A stretch of 64,000 nucleotides of DNA from Mycobacterium sp. 1164966.3 (GTDB lineage Bacteria; Actinomycetota; Actinomycetes; Mycobacteriales; Mycobacteriaceae), in NCBI RefSeq assembly GCF_001665395.1, contig NZ_LZSG01000039.1, positions 1 to 64,000 of the forward strand, read 5' to 3'. Of the stretch, positions 17,056-25,691 are shown in pieces. The notes under the pieces were generated by a model, which saw nothing but the letters and a program-made list of their open reading frames with translations, did no database searches and was not told the origin of the DNA. Positions within the stretch are counted from its first letter, which is position 1, and the number at the start of each line of letters is the position of its first letter. The translations under genes were made by a program, and so were the position numbers.

Positions 17056-18870
17056 GTGGTCAAATTGAGTCGTCAATGGTATGAGCATCCCTCGCTTGTT
17101 CTGCAGCTCAGAGCGCTGGCGGGCCTGCGCGACGACTTGCGCAACCACAACTTGTTCGAAGGCGACGGTATTCGCCCCAAAGACGACCTCGGAGAGCCAA
17201 CCGAGGAAGTCAAGCGGGCGCGCACCCCGGACGGGACATTCAACGACCTGTCCGATCCGTGGATGGGCTCCAAGGGATCGGGCTTCGGGCGCAATGTCCC
17301 GCTGGCCAAGACCGTCACCGACACCAAGCGGATACTCGACCCCGATCCACGGGTGGTCAGCCGGCGCCTGATGGCGCGCGACGAATTCAAGCCCGCCGGA
17401 ATCATCAATGCGCTGGCCGCGGCCTGGCTGCAATTCGAGAACCACAACTGGTTCTTCCACGGTGACGGTGTGGCGGACAAGACGATCGACATTCCGTTGC
17501 GCCAAGGTGACGACTTCCCCGAGAGCCCGATGCGCATCCGCTGCACCATCCCCACTCACGGGGAGATCGTGGACGGCTGTCCGGCACCGGTTTTCGGCAA
17601 TGTCGAGACCCATTGGTGGGACGGTTCGCAGATCTACGGCAGCGGCACGGAACGTCAAGCCGAGGTCCGCACATTCGTCGACGGCAAGATCAAGGTCGGC
17701 GGCGACGGCAGGCTGCCGAAGAGCGATATTCCCGGTATCGATCTCACCGGCATGCGGGAGAACTGGTGGGTCGGCGTCGGGCTGTTGCACACCTTGTTCG
17801 CCCGCGAACACAACGCCGTATGCGACGAACTGAAGAAGGCGTACCCCAGCTTCGACGATCAGCGCCTGTTCGAGTTGGGCGTCCTGGTGGTCTCGGCGCT
17901 GATCGCCAAGATTCACACCATCGAATGGACGACCTGCGTACTGCGCCACCCCGCGCTGCAAATCGGCATGAACGCCAACTGGTTTGGTGCTCTCGGCGAG
18001 ACATTCAAAGACCGGATCGGCCGCATCGGTGACAGCGAGGCACTGTCGGGCATCATCGGGTCGTCAGCCGATCACCACAGCGCACCGTTCTCGCTGACCG
18101 AGGAGTTCGTCTCGGTCTACCGCATGCACCCGCTGATTCCCGACGACTGGAACTTCTTCTCGCTGGAGACCGGCGAGCATCTGGAGAAGCGCGACTTCAC
18201 CGAGCTACAAGGAAGTTTCACGCGCGACTTCATGGATCGCATGGAGATGGGCGACATGTGGTATTCGTTCGGCCTGGCCAGTGCGGGCGCGGTTTGCCTG
18301 CACAACTACCCGAACGCGCTGCGCCGGCTGACCCGCGTCGACGGGCAGATCACCGACCTGGCGACACTGGACATCGTGCGCGACCGGGAACGCGGGGTGC
18401 CGCGCTACAACGACTTTCGCGAGGCCCTGCGGATGCCCCGTCGCAAGACCATCGACGAGATCACGCCGAACAAACAATGGGCCGCCGAGATCAACGAGAT
18501 CTACAACGGCGACGTGGATTCCGTCGACCTGCAGATCGGCATGCAGGCCGAGCAGCCGCCGAAGGGTTTCGGCTTCTCCGACACCGCATTCCGCATCTTC
18601 ATCCTGATGGCATCGCGGCGGCTGAAGAGCGACCGGTTCTTCACCAACGACTTCCGGCCGGAGGTTTACACCCAGGTCGGATATGACTGGGTGAACCATA
18701 CGACGATGAAAGATGTGCTGCTGCGCCACTATCCGGAGCTGCAGCCGGTGATCGGCGATGTGGAGCGGGTCTTCGCGCCGTGGCCGAAGCTGGGTGCAGC
18801 GGTGGAGGGCAAGAAGCATCCCGTGCTGCGCCTTGCCGACTCCGTCCGCGCCTACATGCCCTGGGGGTAG
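17056..18870 (+). CDS. Cyclooxygenase-like haem peroxidase / fatty-acid dioxygenase
   Basis: A 604-residue member of the animal haem peroxidase superfamily, of the size of cyclooxygenases, plant alpha-dioxygenases and bacterial relatives. The distal histidine is probably H130 in WLQFENHNWFFHGDG. In cyclooxygenases the segment YHWHPL holds the catalytic tyrosine and the proximal haem histidine; here EFVSVYRMHPLIPD keeps both (Y355 and H358). THWWDGSQIYG is also typical of the family. A fatty-acid or isoprenoid dioxygenase is therefore more likely than a simple peroxidase. No signal peptide is seen. GTG start with AGGGA upstream. A P450 follows after four bases, probably cotranscribed. Confidence 0.85.
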   Translation: MVKLSRQWYEHPSLVLQLRALAGLRDDLRNHNLFEGDGIRPKDDLGEPTEEVKRARTPDGTFNDLSDPWMGSKGSGFGRNVPLAKTVTDTKRILDPDPRVVSRRLMARDEFKPAGIINALAAAWLQFENHNWFFHGDGVADKTIDIPLRQGDDFPESPMRIRCTIPTHGEIVDGCPAPVFGNVETHWWDGSQIYGSGTERQAEVRTFVDGKIKVGGDGRLPKSDIPGIDLTGMRENWWVGVGLLHTLFAREHNAVCDELKKAYPSFDDQRLFELGVLVVSALIAKIHTIEWTTCVLRHPALQIGMNANWFGALGETFKDRIGRIGDSEALSGIIGSSADHHSAPFSLTEEFVSVYRMHPLIPDDWNFFSLETGEHLEKRDFTELQGSFTRDFMDRMEMGDMWYSFGLASAGAVCLHNYPNALRRLTRVDGQITDLATLDIVRDRERGVPRYNDFREALRMPRRKTIDEITPNKQWAAEINEIYNGDVDSVDLQIGMQAEQPPKGFGFSDTAFRIFILMASRRLKSDRFFTNDFRPEVYTQVGYDWVNHTTMKDVLLRHYPELQPVIGDVERVFAPWPKLGAAVEGKKHPVLRLADSVRAYMPWG

Positions 18871-18874
18871 GTCC

Positions 18875-20194
18875 GTGACTGATTTTCCGCACGCATCCGT
18901 TCTGGAAGGCCTGCGATTCACGGCCCAGATCGGCGCTCCCAACATCATTCTCGGGTTGTTCACCAAGCGGGAGGTGCCGACCCGGATCGCGTCGATGGTG
19001 GCCGCCGACTACCTCGGCTACCGGCTGGTCGAGGGGATGGTGCGCAGCTACGGGCCCGGACCGTTCTACGTGCGCGTCGCGCGCGACGAGGCGCTGTTGG
19101 TCCACGATCCCGACGACTTGCGCTTCGTGCTCGGTGGCTCGCCGGACCCGTTCGCCTCGGACCCGGAGGCCAAACGCAAGGGGATGGTCGCGTTTCAGCC
19201 TGAGGCGCTGACGATTTCGCGCGGTCAGCAATGGCATGAGCGGCGCAAGTTCGCCGAGGCCGTACTCGACACCGACAAGCCCGTGCACCGGCTCGCCCAA
19301 CCATTCGTCGACATCGCCGCGGACACTGCGGCCGAACTCGCCCAGGAAACCATCCGCTGGCAGAACTTCAACGCGGCTATCCAGCGCATGACCCGGAGAG
19401 TGGTGTTCGGCGCCGCGGCCGCCGACGACACCGAGCTGACCGAGCTGCTGGGCGAGCTGATGTCGGCCGGTAACCGCATGCCCGGTGAACCCGCATCGCG
19501 TTACGACGAGTTCATCTCCCGTATCGAAAGCTATCTGGCGGATCCCGAAGCAGGCAGCCTCGCCGCGCTGATCCCGCAGGCGCCCGATCCGGGGGTGGCG
19601 CCCGCCGGACAGCTGGTGCACTGGTTGTTCGCGATGGGAGACACGTTGGCCGCCAATGTGTTCCGCACGCTGGGCGTGCTGTCGACCCATGGCGAACAGC
19701 TGCGTGAGGTGAAGCACGAGATGGCTGGTGCGGACATCTCCTCGGCCGCCGGGATCGCCAAGCTCGATTATCTGGCCGGCTGCCTGTACGAGACGATGCG
19801 GCTATGGCCGACCACCCAGCTGTTCGGCCGGGTGACCACGCGTGATGTCGAGTTCCCGAACGGCGCCGTGCTGCCCGAAGGCCAGCAGGTGTTGATCTAC
19901 AACGTGTTCAACCACCGCAACCGCAACCGTATCCCCTACGCGGACAAGTTCTCGCCGGGCGAATGGGTGAGCGGAGACGCCGGCAACGACTGGTCCTACA
20001 ACTTCCTCAGCCACGGCCCGCAGGGCTGCCCGGGAGCCAACTTGGCGGTGTTACTGGGACAGGCGGTGCTGGCTCACCTGATCGACGCGGGCGCAACCAA
20101 TTGCTCGGGCACCCGCCTGAACCCCGGTAGGCCGCTGCCGCACAGTTTCGACCTGTACGGGTTCAGCATGGCCTGCAGCGTGGCCGAGGACTAG
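18875..20194 (+). CDS. Cytochrome P450 paired with haem dioxygenase
   Basis: A 439-residue P450. The haem loop is FLSHGPQGCPGANLA with axial C385, and CLYETMRLWPT contains the ExxR of the K helix. The I-helix acid-Thr pair is not evident (WLFAMGDTLAANVFRTL), which is known in P450s that isomerise peroxides instead of activating oxygen. It starts at GTG four bases after the dioxygenase stop, so the two are one operon. By analogy with fungal dioxygenase-P450 fusions it may rearrange the hydroperoxide made by its partner; this is inference. Its TAG lies in the first CTAG of the repeat array. Confidence 0.85.
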   Translation: MTDFPHASVLEGLRFTAQIGAPNIILGLFTKREVPTRIASMVAADYLGYRLVEGMVRSYGPGPFYVRVARDEALLVHDPDDLRFVLGGSPDPFASDPEAKRKGMVAFQPEALTISRGQQWHERRKFAEAVLDTDKPVHRLAQPFVDIAADTAAELAQETIRWQNFNAAIQRMTRRVVFGAAAADDTELTELLGELMSAGNRMPGEPASRYDEFISRIESYLADPEAGSLAALIPQAPDPGVAPAGQLVHWLFAMGDTLAANVFRTLGVLSTHGEQLREVKHEMAGADISSAAGIAKLDYLAGCLYETMRLWPTTQLFGRVTTRDVEFPNGAVLPEGQQVLIYNVFNHRNRNRIPYADKFSPGEWVSGDAGNDWSYNFLSHGPQGCPGANLAVLLGQAVLAHLIDAGATNCSGTRLNPGRPLPHSFDLYGFSMACSVAED

Positions 20195-20355
20195 CGCGAT
20201 GGTGGCGACCCGCTTCGTCCGGCTTCGCCGCCCTCGCGATCGCCACTAGCGCGATGGTGGCGACCCGCTTCGTCCGGCTTCGCCGCCCTCGCGATCGCCA
20301 CTAGCGCGATGATGGCGACCCGCTTCGTCCGGCTTCGCCGCCCTCGCGATCGCCA
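20191..20355. repeat. Three perfect-period 55-bp tandem repeats
   Basis: Three units with exact 55-bp period start at 20191, 20246 and 20301. Each opens with CTAGCGCGATGGTGGCGACC (GATGATGG in the third) and ends in CCTCGCGATCGCCA, with inverted ends GTGGCGA / TCGCCAC. A fourth CTAG at 20356 closes the array. The P450 stop TAG lies in the first CTAG and the convergent methyltransferase stop lies in the last. The core matches the repeats at 1074 and 47912. Confidence 0.92.
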
Positions 20356-21279
20356 CTAGCGCGTCGCGACGACGGCGGTGATGTTGCGGAACTGCGCCGC
20401 AGTGTCGTCGTCGGGGAAGCCGCGACCGAAGTCGGCGAACATGTCCCGTCGTGGCCGGGTGGTGATCTGCCAGCCCTGTTCGTTCAGGTAGTCGACGACA
20501 TTGCTGCGCTCGCCGGTGTAGAACAGTCCGGACAGGTCGATGTCGCAGCCCAGGTTGACCCACCGTTGGTTGAATTCCTGCGCGCGCTGCGACATCGTTG
20601 CGCTGCCGTCGGGGTGATATTCGGTGGCCAGCCTGCTGCCCGGGGCGCTGAGCTCGGTGATGTTGTCGAACAGCAGGTCCTGGGCTTGCGGCGGAAGGTA
20701 CATCAGCAAGCCCTCAGCGCTCCATGCGGTGGGCCTCGTCGCGTCGAATCCGCTGCGGCGCAAGGCGGCCGGCCAGTCTTCGCGCAGGTCGATGGCGACC
20801 GTCTTCCGGTGTGCCGCGGGAGTGGCGCCCAGCGCGGACATGGTTGCGGTCTTGAACTCCACGACCTTGGGCTGGTCCACTTCGTAGACCACGCTGCCCC
20901 TGGGCCACGACAGCCGGTAGGCCCGGGCGTCGAGGCCGGCGGCCAGAATCACGAATTGGCGGACACCCGCATCGGCGGCGTCGAGGAAGAACTGGTCAAA
21001 GAAGCGGGTCCGCACCGCCATCGAATCGGTCTCGAACTGCAAGTCCCGTTCGGCGTCGGTGTAGTCCTCGGGTGGGCTTATCTGGCCGTCGACCATGCGG
21101 GTGAAGAAGTCCAGGCCGACCGCACGCACCAGCGGAGCCGCGAACGGGTCATCGATGATCGCGTCCGGCTCCTCGCTGGCCAGCGCGCGAGCGGCGGCGA
21201 CCATGGTCGCCGTGGCACCAACACTGGAGGCCAGGTCCCAGCTGTCTCCAGGGGATCGTGGTGAGTCAGTGCGTGTCAT
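20356..21279 (-). CDS. Class I SAM-dependent methyltransferase (Rv0731c-like)
   Basis: A 307-residue member of the same putative methyltransferase family as the genes at 2.9-5.7 kb, in the position of Rv0731c. Landmarks are [52 protein letters not shown] and WSAEGLLMYLPPQAQDLLFD. The ATG at 21279 is preceded by AGAAGGA. The stop codon is the CTAG closing the repeat array. The upstream DNA shares a motif with the fused methyltransferase. Substrate is unknown. Confidence 0.87.
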   Translation of the reverse strand: MTRTDSPRSPGDSWDLASSVGATATMVAAARALASEEPDAIIDDPFAAPLVRAVGLDFFTRMVDGQISPPEDYTDAERDLQFETDSMAVRTRFFDQFFLDAADAGVRQFVILAAGLDARAYRLSWPRGSVVYEVDQPKVVEFKTATMSALGATPAAHRKTVAIDLREDWPAALRRSGFDATRPTAWSAEGLLMYLPPQAQDLLFDNITELSAPGSRLATEYHPDGSATMSQRAQEFNQRWVNLGCDIDLSGLFYTGERSNVVDYLNEQGWQITTRPRRDMFADFGRGFPDDDTAAQFRNITAVVATR

Positions 21280-21302
21280 GGGGTTCCTTCTCGACAAGCC
21301 GC

Positions 21303-21325
21303 GTTGGATATTTAGCAAATGCAAT
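21303..21325 (-). promoter_or_regulatory. Methyltransferase upstream motif, second copy
   Basis: In gene orientation the segment reads TTTGCTAAATATCCAAC, resembling that upstream of the fused methyltransferase. A TTGGGT lies 16 bases upstream of TAAATA, so a SigA-type promoter is possible. The gap between this gene and the divergent secY (about 200 bases) holds no other clear element beyond the secY ribosome site AGGAGGAAGA. Confidence 0.35.
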
Positions 21326-21482
21326 GAGCTACCCAACTCTACTCGTCCCGCCGCCTCCCCGGCGGCCCTGGGCGGACCCGCGGGCACCAGCTGTTAGTCT
21401 CGTACACGGCTTACGCCGTACGTCCTGACCTGCGGGTGTTGGGCGCGTAACTCAGGATGACCCCCGGTGCGCAGGAGGAAGA

Positions 21483-22811
21483 GTGCTTTCGGCTTTCATC
21501 TCGTCGCTGCGGACAGTCGACTTGAGACGGAAGATCCTGTTCACGCTGGGCATAGTGATTCTGTACCGGGTCGGCGCCACGCTGCCGTCGCCAGGTGTCG
21601 ACTTCAAGGTCGTGAACGAGTGCGTCAAGCAGGCCGAGGGCGGCCAGGCCGGACAGATGTACTCGCTGATCAACCTGTTCTCCGGTGGTGCGCTGCTGAA
21701 GGTGACGGTGTTCGCAGTCGGCGTGATGCCTTACATCACCGCCAGCATCATCGTGCAGCTGCTCACGGTGGTCATCCCGCGGTTCGAGGAGCTGCGTAAG
21801 GAAGGCCAGGCCGGCCAGGCCAAGATGACGCAGTACACCCGCTATCTGGCGATCGCGCTGGCGATCCTGCAGGCCACCAGCATCGTGGCGCTGGCGGCCA
21901 GCGGCCAGTTGCTGCAGGGCTGCCGGGAAGAGATCATCTCCGACCAGAGCATCTTCACGCTCGTCGTCATCGTGCTGGTGATGACGGCCGGTGCCGCACT
22001 GGTCATGTGGATGGGTGAGCTGGTCACCGAACGCGGTATCGGCAACGGCATGTCCCTGCTGATCTTCGTCGGCATCGCCGCCCGCATCTACCCCGAGGGG
22101 CAGCAGATCCTGGAAAGCCGCGGCGGTGTCATCTTCGCGGCCGTGTGCGGGGCCGCGCTGGTCATCATCGTCGGGGTGGTGTTCGTCGAGCAGGGCCAGC
22201 GCCGCATCCCGGTCCAGTACGCCAAACGCATGGTGGGCCGGCGCATGTACGGCGGTACCTCGACGTATCTGCCGCTCAAGGTCAACCAGGCCGGCGTGAT
22301 CCCGGTCATCTTCGCGTCCTCGCTGATCTACATTCCGCATCTGATCACCCAGCTGGTCCGCAGCGGCGGCAGCTCCCGGACGGCCAACGGCTGGTGGGAC
22401 AAATTCGTCGGGACGTACCTGTCCGACCCGAGCGACCCGGTCTACATCACCATCTATTTCGGGCTGATCATCTTCTTCACCTACTTCTACGTGTCGGTCA
22501 CCTTCAATCCCGATGAACGTGCCGACGAGATGAAGAAGTTTGGTGGCTTCATCCCGGGTATCCGGCCGGGACGGCCGACCGCGGACTATCTGCGCTATGT
22601 GCTGAGCCGGATCACCCTGCCGGGTTCGGTCTACCTCGGCGTGATTGCGGTGCTGCCTAATCTGTTCCTTCAGATCGGAGCCAGCGGAGGGGTACAGAAC
22701 CTACCCTTCGGTGGAACAGCCGTTCTGATCATGATCGGTGTCGGTTTGGATACGGTCAAACAGATAGAGAGTCAGCTCATGCAGCGCAACTACGAAGGGT
22801 TCCTCAAGTGA
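21483..22811 (+). CDS. secY: Preprotein translocase subunit SecY
   Basis: A 442-residue channel subunit of the Sec translocon with about ten transmembrane segments. It opens with the conserved [22 protein letters not shown] and has the plug and second-helix region [26 protein letters not shown]. It matches Rv0732 in length and order. A GTG start follows the strong site AGGAGGAAGA. It overlaps adk by four bases (GTGA), giving the conserved secY-adk-map operon. The proteins it exports here include SppA targets and the cutinases further along. Confidence 0.96.
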   Translation: MLSAFISSLRTVDLRRKILFTLGIVILYRVGATLPSPGVDFKVVNECVKQAEGGQAGQMYSLINLFSGGALLKVTVFAVGVMPYITASIIVQLLTVVIPRFEELRKEGQAGQAKMTQYTRYLAIALAILQATSIVALAASGQLLQGCREEIISDQSIFTLVVIVLVMTAGAALVMWMGELVTERGIGNGMSLLIFVGIAARIYPEGQQILESRGGVIFAAVCGAALVIIVGVVFVEQGQRRIPVQYAKRMVGRRMYGGTSTYLPLKVNQAGVIPVIFASSLIYIPHLITQLVRSGGSSRTANGWWDKFVGTYLSDPSDPVYITIYFGLIIFFTYFYVSVTFNPDERADEMKKFGGFIPGIRPGRPTADYLRYVLSRITLPGSVYLGVIAVLPNLFLQIGASGGVQNLPFGGTAVLIMIGVGLDTVKQIESQLMQRNYEGFLK

Positions 22812-23353
22812 GAGTGGTTTTGCTGGGACCGCCGGGAGCGGGCAAGGGGACGCAGGCCCAAAAGCTCGCCGAAAAGCTCGGGATCCCGCAGATCTCCACT
22901 GGCGAACTGTTCCGGCAGAACATCGAGAAGGGCACCAAGCTGGGTCTCGAAGCCAAGCGCTATCTGGACGCCGGCGACCTGGTGCCCTCCGAGCTGACCA
23001 ATCAGCTCGTCGACGACCGGCTGAACAACCCCGACGCCGCCAAGGGCTTCATCCTGGACGGGTATCCCCGCTCGGTGGAGCAGGCCAAGGCGCTGCACGA
23101 CATGCTGGGACGGCGCGGCACCGACATCGACGCGGTGGTGGAGTTCCGCGTGTCGGAGGAAGAGCTGCTGGAACGGCTCAAAGGGCGCGGCCGCGCGGAC
23201 GATACCGAAGAAATCATCCACAACCGGATGAAGATCTACCGCGAGGAAACCGCGCCGCTGCTGGAGTACTACAGCAGCGAGCTGAAGACGGTCGACGCGG
23301 TCGGAAGTCTCGACGAGGTTTTCGCCCGCGCGTTGCGCGCACTGGGGAAGTAG
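22808..23353 (+). CDS. adk: Adenylate kinase
   Basis: A 181-residue adenylate kinase (ATP + AMP to 2 ADP), of the short mycobacterial form lacking the long lid. The P-loop is [20 protein letters not shown], the AMP-binding segments are STGELFR and [14 protein letters not shown], and the lid arginines are in [17 protein letters not shown]. The GTG start overlaps the secY stop, and map follows after two bases. Confidence 0.96.
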   Translation: MRVVLLGPPGAGKGTQAQKLAEKLGIPQISTGELFRQNIEKGTKLGLEAKRYLDAGDLVPSELTNQLVDDRLNNPDAAKGFILDGYPRSVEQAKALHDMLGRRGTDIDAVVEFRVSEEELLERLKGRGRADDTEEIIHNRMKIYREETAPLLEYYSSELKTVDAVGSLDEVFARALRALGK

Positions 23354-23355
23354 CC

Positions 23356-24156
23356 ATGAGCGCTTTGGCACGCCTGCGGCCTCGCAGGGTCGTGCCGCAG
23401 CGCAGTGCAGCCGAACTCGACGCGATGGCCGCCGCCGGTGCCGTCGTCGCAGTCGCACTGAACGCCGTCCAAGCCGCGGCTGTTGCCGGGGTCTCCACGC
23501 TGAGTCTCGATGAAATCGCGGAGTCGGTGATCCGCGAAGCCGGCGCCATACCGTCGTTCCTGGGCTACCACGGCTACCCGGCGTCGATCTGTGCATCGGT
23601 CAACGACCGGGTGGTCCACGGCATCCCGTCGGCCGCCGAGGTCCTTGCGGCCGGTGACCTGGTCTCCATCGACTGCGGTGCGGTGCTGGACGGGTGGCAC
23701 GGCGATGCCGCGGTCACCTTCGGCGTCGGCATCCTCGACCCGGCCGACGAAGCACTCTCGCAGGCGACCAGGGAATCACTGGAAGCCGGAATCGCGGCGA
23801 TGGTCATCGGCAATCGGTTGACCGACGTCGCGCACGCCATAGAACTCGGCACCCGAGCGGCTGAGGTCCGCTACGAACGCGCATTCGGGATCGTGGAGGG
23901 GTACGGCGGCCACGGCATCGGCAGGCACATGCACATGGACCCGTTCCTGCCCAACGAGGGACCGCCCGGGCGCGGTCCGCTGCTGGCCGCCGGTTCGGTT
24001 CTGGCCATCGAGCCGATGCTGACCTTGGGAACCGGCAAGACAGTGGTCCTCGACGACGAATGGACGGTCACCACCGCCGACGGGTCGCGAGCGGCGCACT
24101 GGGAGCACACGGTGGCGGTGACCGAGAGCGGGCCACGCATCCTGACCCTGCCCTGA
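23356..24156 (+). CDS. map: Methionine aminopeptidase, type I
   Basis: A 266-residue metal-dependent aminopeptidase that removes the initiator methionine from nascent proteins. The metal ligands are visible in [38 protein letters not shown] and AIEPMLTLG. It corresponds to mapA (Rv0734), the last gene of the secY-adk-map operon. ATG start two bases after the adk stop. Confidence 0.95.
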   Translation: MSALARLRPRRVVPQRSAAELDAMAAAGAVVAVALNAVQAAAVAGVSTLSLDEIAESVIREAGAIPSFLGYHGYPASICASVNDRVVHGIPSAAEVLAAGDLVSIDCGAVLDGWHGDAAVTFGVGILDPADEALSQATRESLEAGIAAMVIGNRLTDVAHAIELGTRAAEVRYERAFGIVEGYGGHGIGRHMHMDPFLPNEGPPGRGPLLAAGSVLAIEPMLTLGTGKTVVLDDEWTVTTADGSRAAHWEHTVAVTESGPRILTLP

Positions 24157-24194
24157 ATCCGGCCAACGACCGGCGCGCGGACACCGTGCCACGA

Positions 24195-24222
24195 TGAACC
24201 AAGCACCTACTCGGCTCGTGTC
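24195..24222 (+). promoter_or_regulatory. SigL-type autoregulated promoter of sigL-rslA
   Basis: TGAACC, 16 bases, then CGTGTC: this matches the promoter consensus reported for M. tuberculosis SigL (TGAACC N16-17 CGTGTC, from memory of the literature). Transcription would start near 24229, just before the ribosome site GGGAGGTGATC of the GTG start at 24242. This also argues against the more upstream ATG at 24194, which lies in the -35 box. Confidence 0.72.
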
Positions 24223-24241
24223 CGTGGTGGGAGGTGATCGA

Positions 24242-24787
24242 GTGGCTCGGGTGGCCGGTGCTTGGGGCGCGTCCGGGGCTGCTGAGGCCGCTCTGATGAA
24301 GGCGCTCTACGACGAGCACGCCGCCGTGTTGTGGCGCTACGCGCTGCGGCTGACCGGCGACGCGAGCCAGGCTGAGGACGTGGTACAGGAGACGCTGCTG
24401 CGGGCGTGGCAGCATCCCGAGGTGATCGGCGATTCGGAGCGCCCGGCGCGGGCCTGGCTGTTCACCGTGGCCCGCAACATGATCATCGACGACCGGCGCA
24501 GCGCCCGCTTCCGCAACGTCGTCGGTTCGACCGACGAGGAAGGCGCGCCGGAGCGGTCCACGCCGGACGAGGTGAACGCCGCACTGGACCGGATGTTGAT
24601 CGGCGACGCGATGGCCCAGCTGTCCGCCGAGCATCGCGCGGTCATCGAACGGTCCTACTACCGCGGATGGACCACTGCGCAGATCGCTACGGACCTCGGA
24701 ATCGCGGAAGGAACAGTGAAGTCGCGATTACACTATGCGGTACGGGCATTGCGGCTCACTCTGCAGGAACTTGGAGTAACCCGATGA
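24242..24787 (+). CDS. sigL: ECF RNA polymerase sigma factor SigL
   Basis: A 181-residue group 4 sigma factor matching Rv0735. The sigma-2 region includes LYDEHAAVLWRYALRLTGDASQAEDVVQETLLRAWQ and the sigma-4 region includes LSAEHRAVIERSYYRGWTTAQIATDLGIAEGTVKSRLHYAVRALR. SigL in M. tuberculosis controls itself, rslA and a small set of secretion and polyketide genes. The GTG start is chosen for its site GGAGGTGATC and for agreement with the H37Rv N-terminus (MARV). The stop overlaps a 28-codon frame that in turn overlaps rslA. Confidence 0.94.
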   Translation: MARVAGAWGASGAAEAALMKALYDEHAAVLWRYALRLTGDASQAEDVVQETLLRAWQHPEVIGDSERPARAWLFTVARNMIIDDRRSARFRNVVGSTDEEGAPERSTPDEVNAALDRMLIGDAMAQLSAEHRAVIERSYYRGWTTAQIATDLGIAEGTVKSRLHYAVRALRLTLQELGVTR

Positions 24788-24870
24788 CAGCGGAATTTCT
24801 TGGGGATCTCGGGCCCATCCGGCTGGCAATCGGTTCCGAATACTTGAGGGTGACGGGAGAAACGACATGA
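24784..24870 (+). CDS. 28-residue small ORF linking sigL and rslA by ATGA overlaps
   Basis: Between the sigL stop and the rslA start lies a 28-codon frame beginning MTAEFLGDLGPIRLAIGS and ending VTGETT. Its ATG overlaps the sigL stop in ATGA, and its stop overlaps the rslA ATG in a second ATGA. The double overlap would couple translation of all three. Its own product resembles nothing known. The segment also carries a GGGAGA ribosome site for rslA, so the frame could instead be an accident of spacing. Confidence 0.5.
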   Translation: MTAEFLGDLGPIRLAIGSEYLRVTGETT

Positions 24871-25643
24871 GGATGCCGCTACGGGGAATCGGCCCGCCGG
24901 GCGACACGCCCGGTGACAAAGAGATACGCGATCTGGCCATGGATGAGGACCGGTACGCGACGTGGGACGCCGCTTACGTGCTGGGGTCACTCTCCGCCGC
25001 CGAGCGGCGCGAATACGAGTCCCACCTGACCCAGTGCCCGCCGTGCCGGGAGGCCGTCGCCGAACTCAGCGGCGTGCCCGCCCTGCTTTCGCAGCTCGAC
25101 CGTACCGATGTGGCCGCGATCGCCGAGTCGGGCGGGACCGCCGGGACCGCGTTCGCGACACCTGAGATGTCGCCGCAGTTATTGCCGACGCTGTTGGAAA
25201 AGGTGCGTTGGCGCCGCCGCCGCACCCGCATGACGGCGTGGGTGGCGTCGGCCGCGGCCGCTGCGGTGCTGGCAATCGGCGTGTTCGTCGGGATCCAGGG
25301 TCATTCGGCAACCCCTGCTCAGCAGGTGACGGCGTCCGCCCAGCCGATGGCACAGGTCGGCACCAACCTGCTGGCCTCCACGGTGGCGGTCACTCCGCAA
25401 CACTGGGGCACGTTCATCAACCTGCGCTGTGTGTGCCTGGCACCGCTAACCGCTCACCACGACACGCTGGCGATGGTTGTGGTCGGGCGCGACGGCAGCC
25501 AGACCCGGCTCGCCACCTGGGTGGCCGACCCCGGCCACACCGCGACGCCCGCGGCAAGCATTTCGACGCCGATGGCCCAGATCGCCGCGGTGCAAGTGGT
25601 TTCCGCGGACGACGGTCACGTGCTGCTGCAGCGTTCGCTGTAA
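24867..25643 (+). CDS. rslA: Zinc anti-sigma factor RslA
   Basis: A 258-residue membrane anti-sigma factor of SigL, matching Rv0736. The zinc anti-sigma motif is H53-x3-C57-x2-C60 in ESHLTQCPPCREA; oxidation of these cysteines is known in the M. tuberculosis protein to release SigL. One transmembrane helix lies near residues 114-137 (MTAWVASAAAAAVLAIG). The outer domain contains LRCVCLAP and ends in VLLQRSL. It is the natural sensor for the promoter found immediately downstream at 25658. Confidence 0.93.
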   Translation: MRMPLRGIGPPGDTPGDKEIRDLAMDEDRYATWDAAYVLGSLSAAERREYESHLTQCPPCREAVAELSGVPALLSQLDRTDVAAIAESGGTAGTAFATPEMSPQLLPTLLEKVRWRRRRTRMTAWVASAAAAAVLAIGVFVGIQGHSATPAQQVTASAQPMAQVGTNLLASTVAVTPQHWGTFINLRCVCLAPLTAHHDTLAMVVVGRDGSQTRLATWVADPGHTATPAASISTPMAQIAAVQVVSADDGHVLLQRSL

Positions 25644-25657
25644 TTCCTGCGGTGAGG

Positions 25658-25686
25658 TGAACTCAACGCCCCCACATGTCGTGTCA
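25658..25686 (+). promoter_or_regulatory. Predicted SigL promoter of the ThDP/KAS operon, leaderless
   Basis: TGAACT, exactly 16 bases, then CGTGTCA. It differs from the SigL consensus by one base and has the same spacing as the sigL promoter. Counting about seven bases from the -10 box places the transcription start on the A of the ATG at 25692. No Shine-Dalgarno sequence precedes that ATG, as expected for a leaderless mRNA, which mycobacteria use widely. Confidence 0.68.
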
Positions 25687-25691
25687 ATGAC

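Noticed and set aside
17049..17076. GGGAAC, 16 bases, CGTCAA at the start of the haem peroxidase gene, resembling a SigE/SigH promoter.
   Set aside because: The motif overlaps the first codons and no later in-frame start fits the family; AGGGA works as a ribosome site instead.
21411..22340. Minus-strand frame of 309 codons opposite secY.
   Set aside because: Asp/His/Gln-rich low-complexity shadow of the SecY transmembrane coding sequence.
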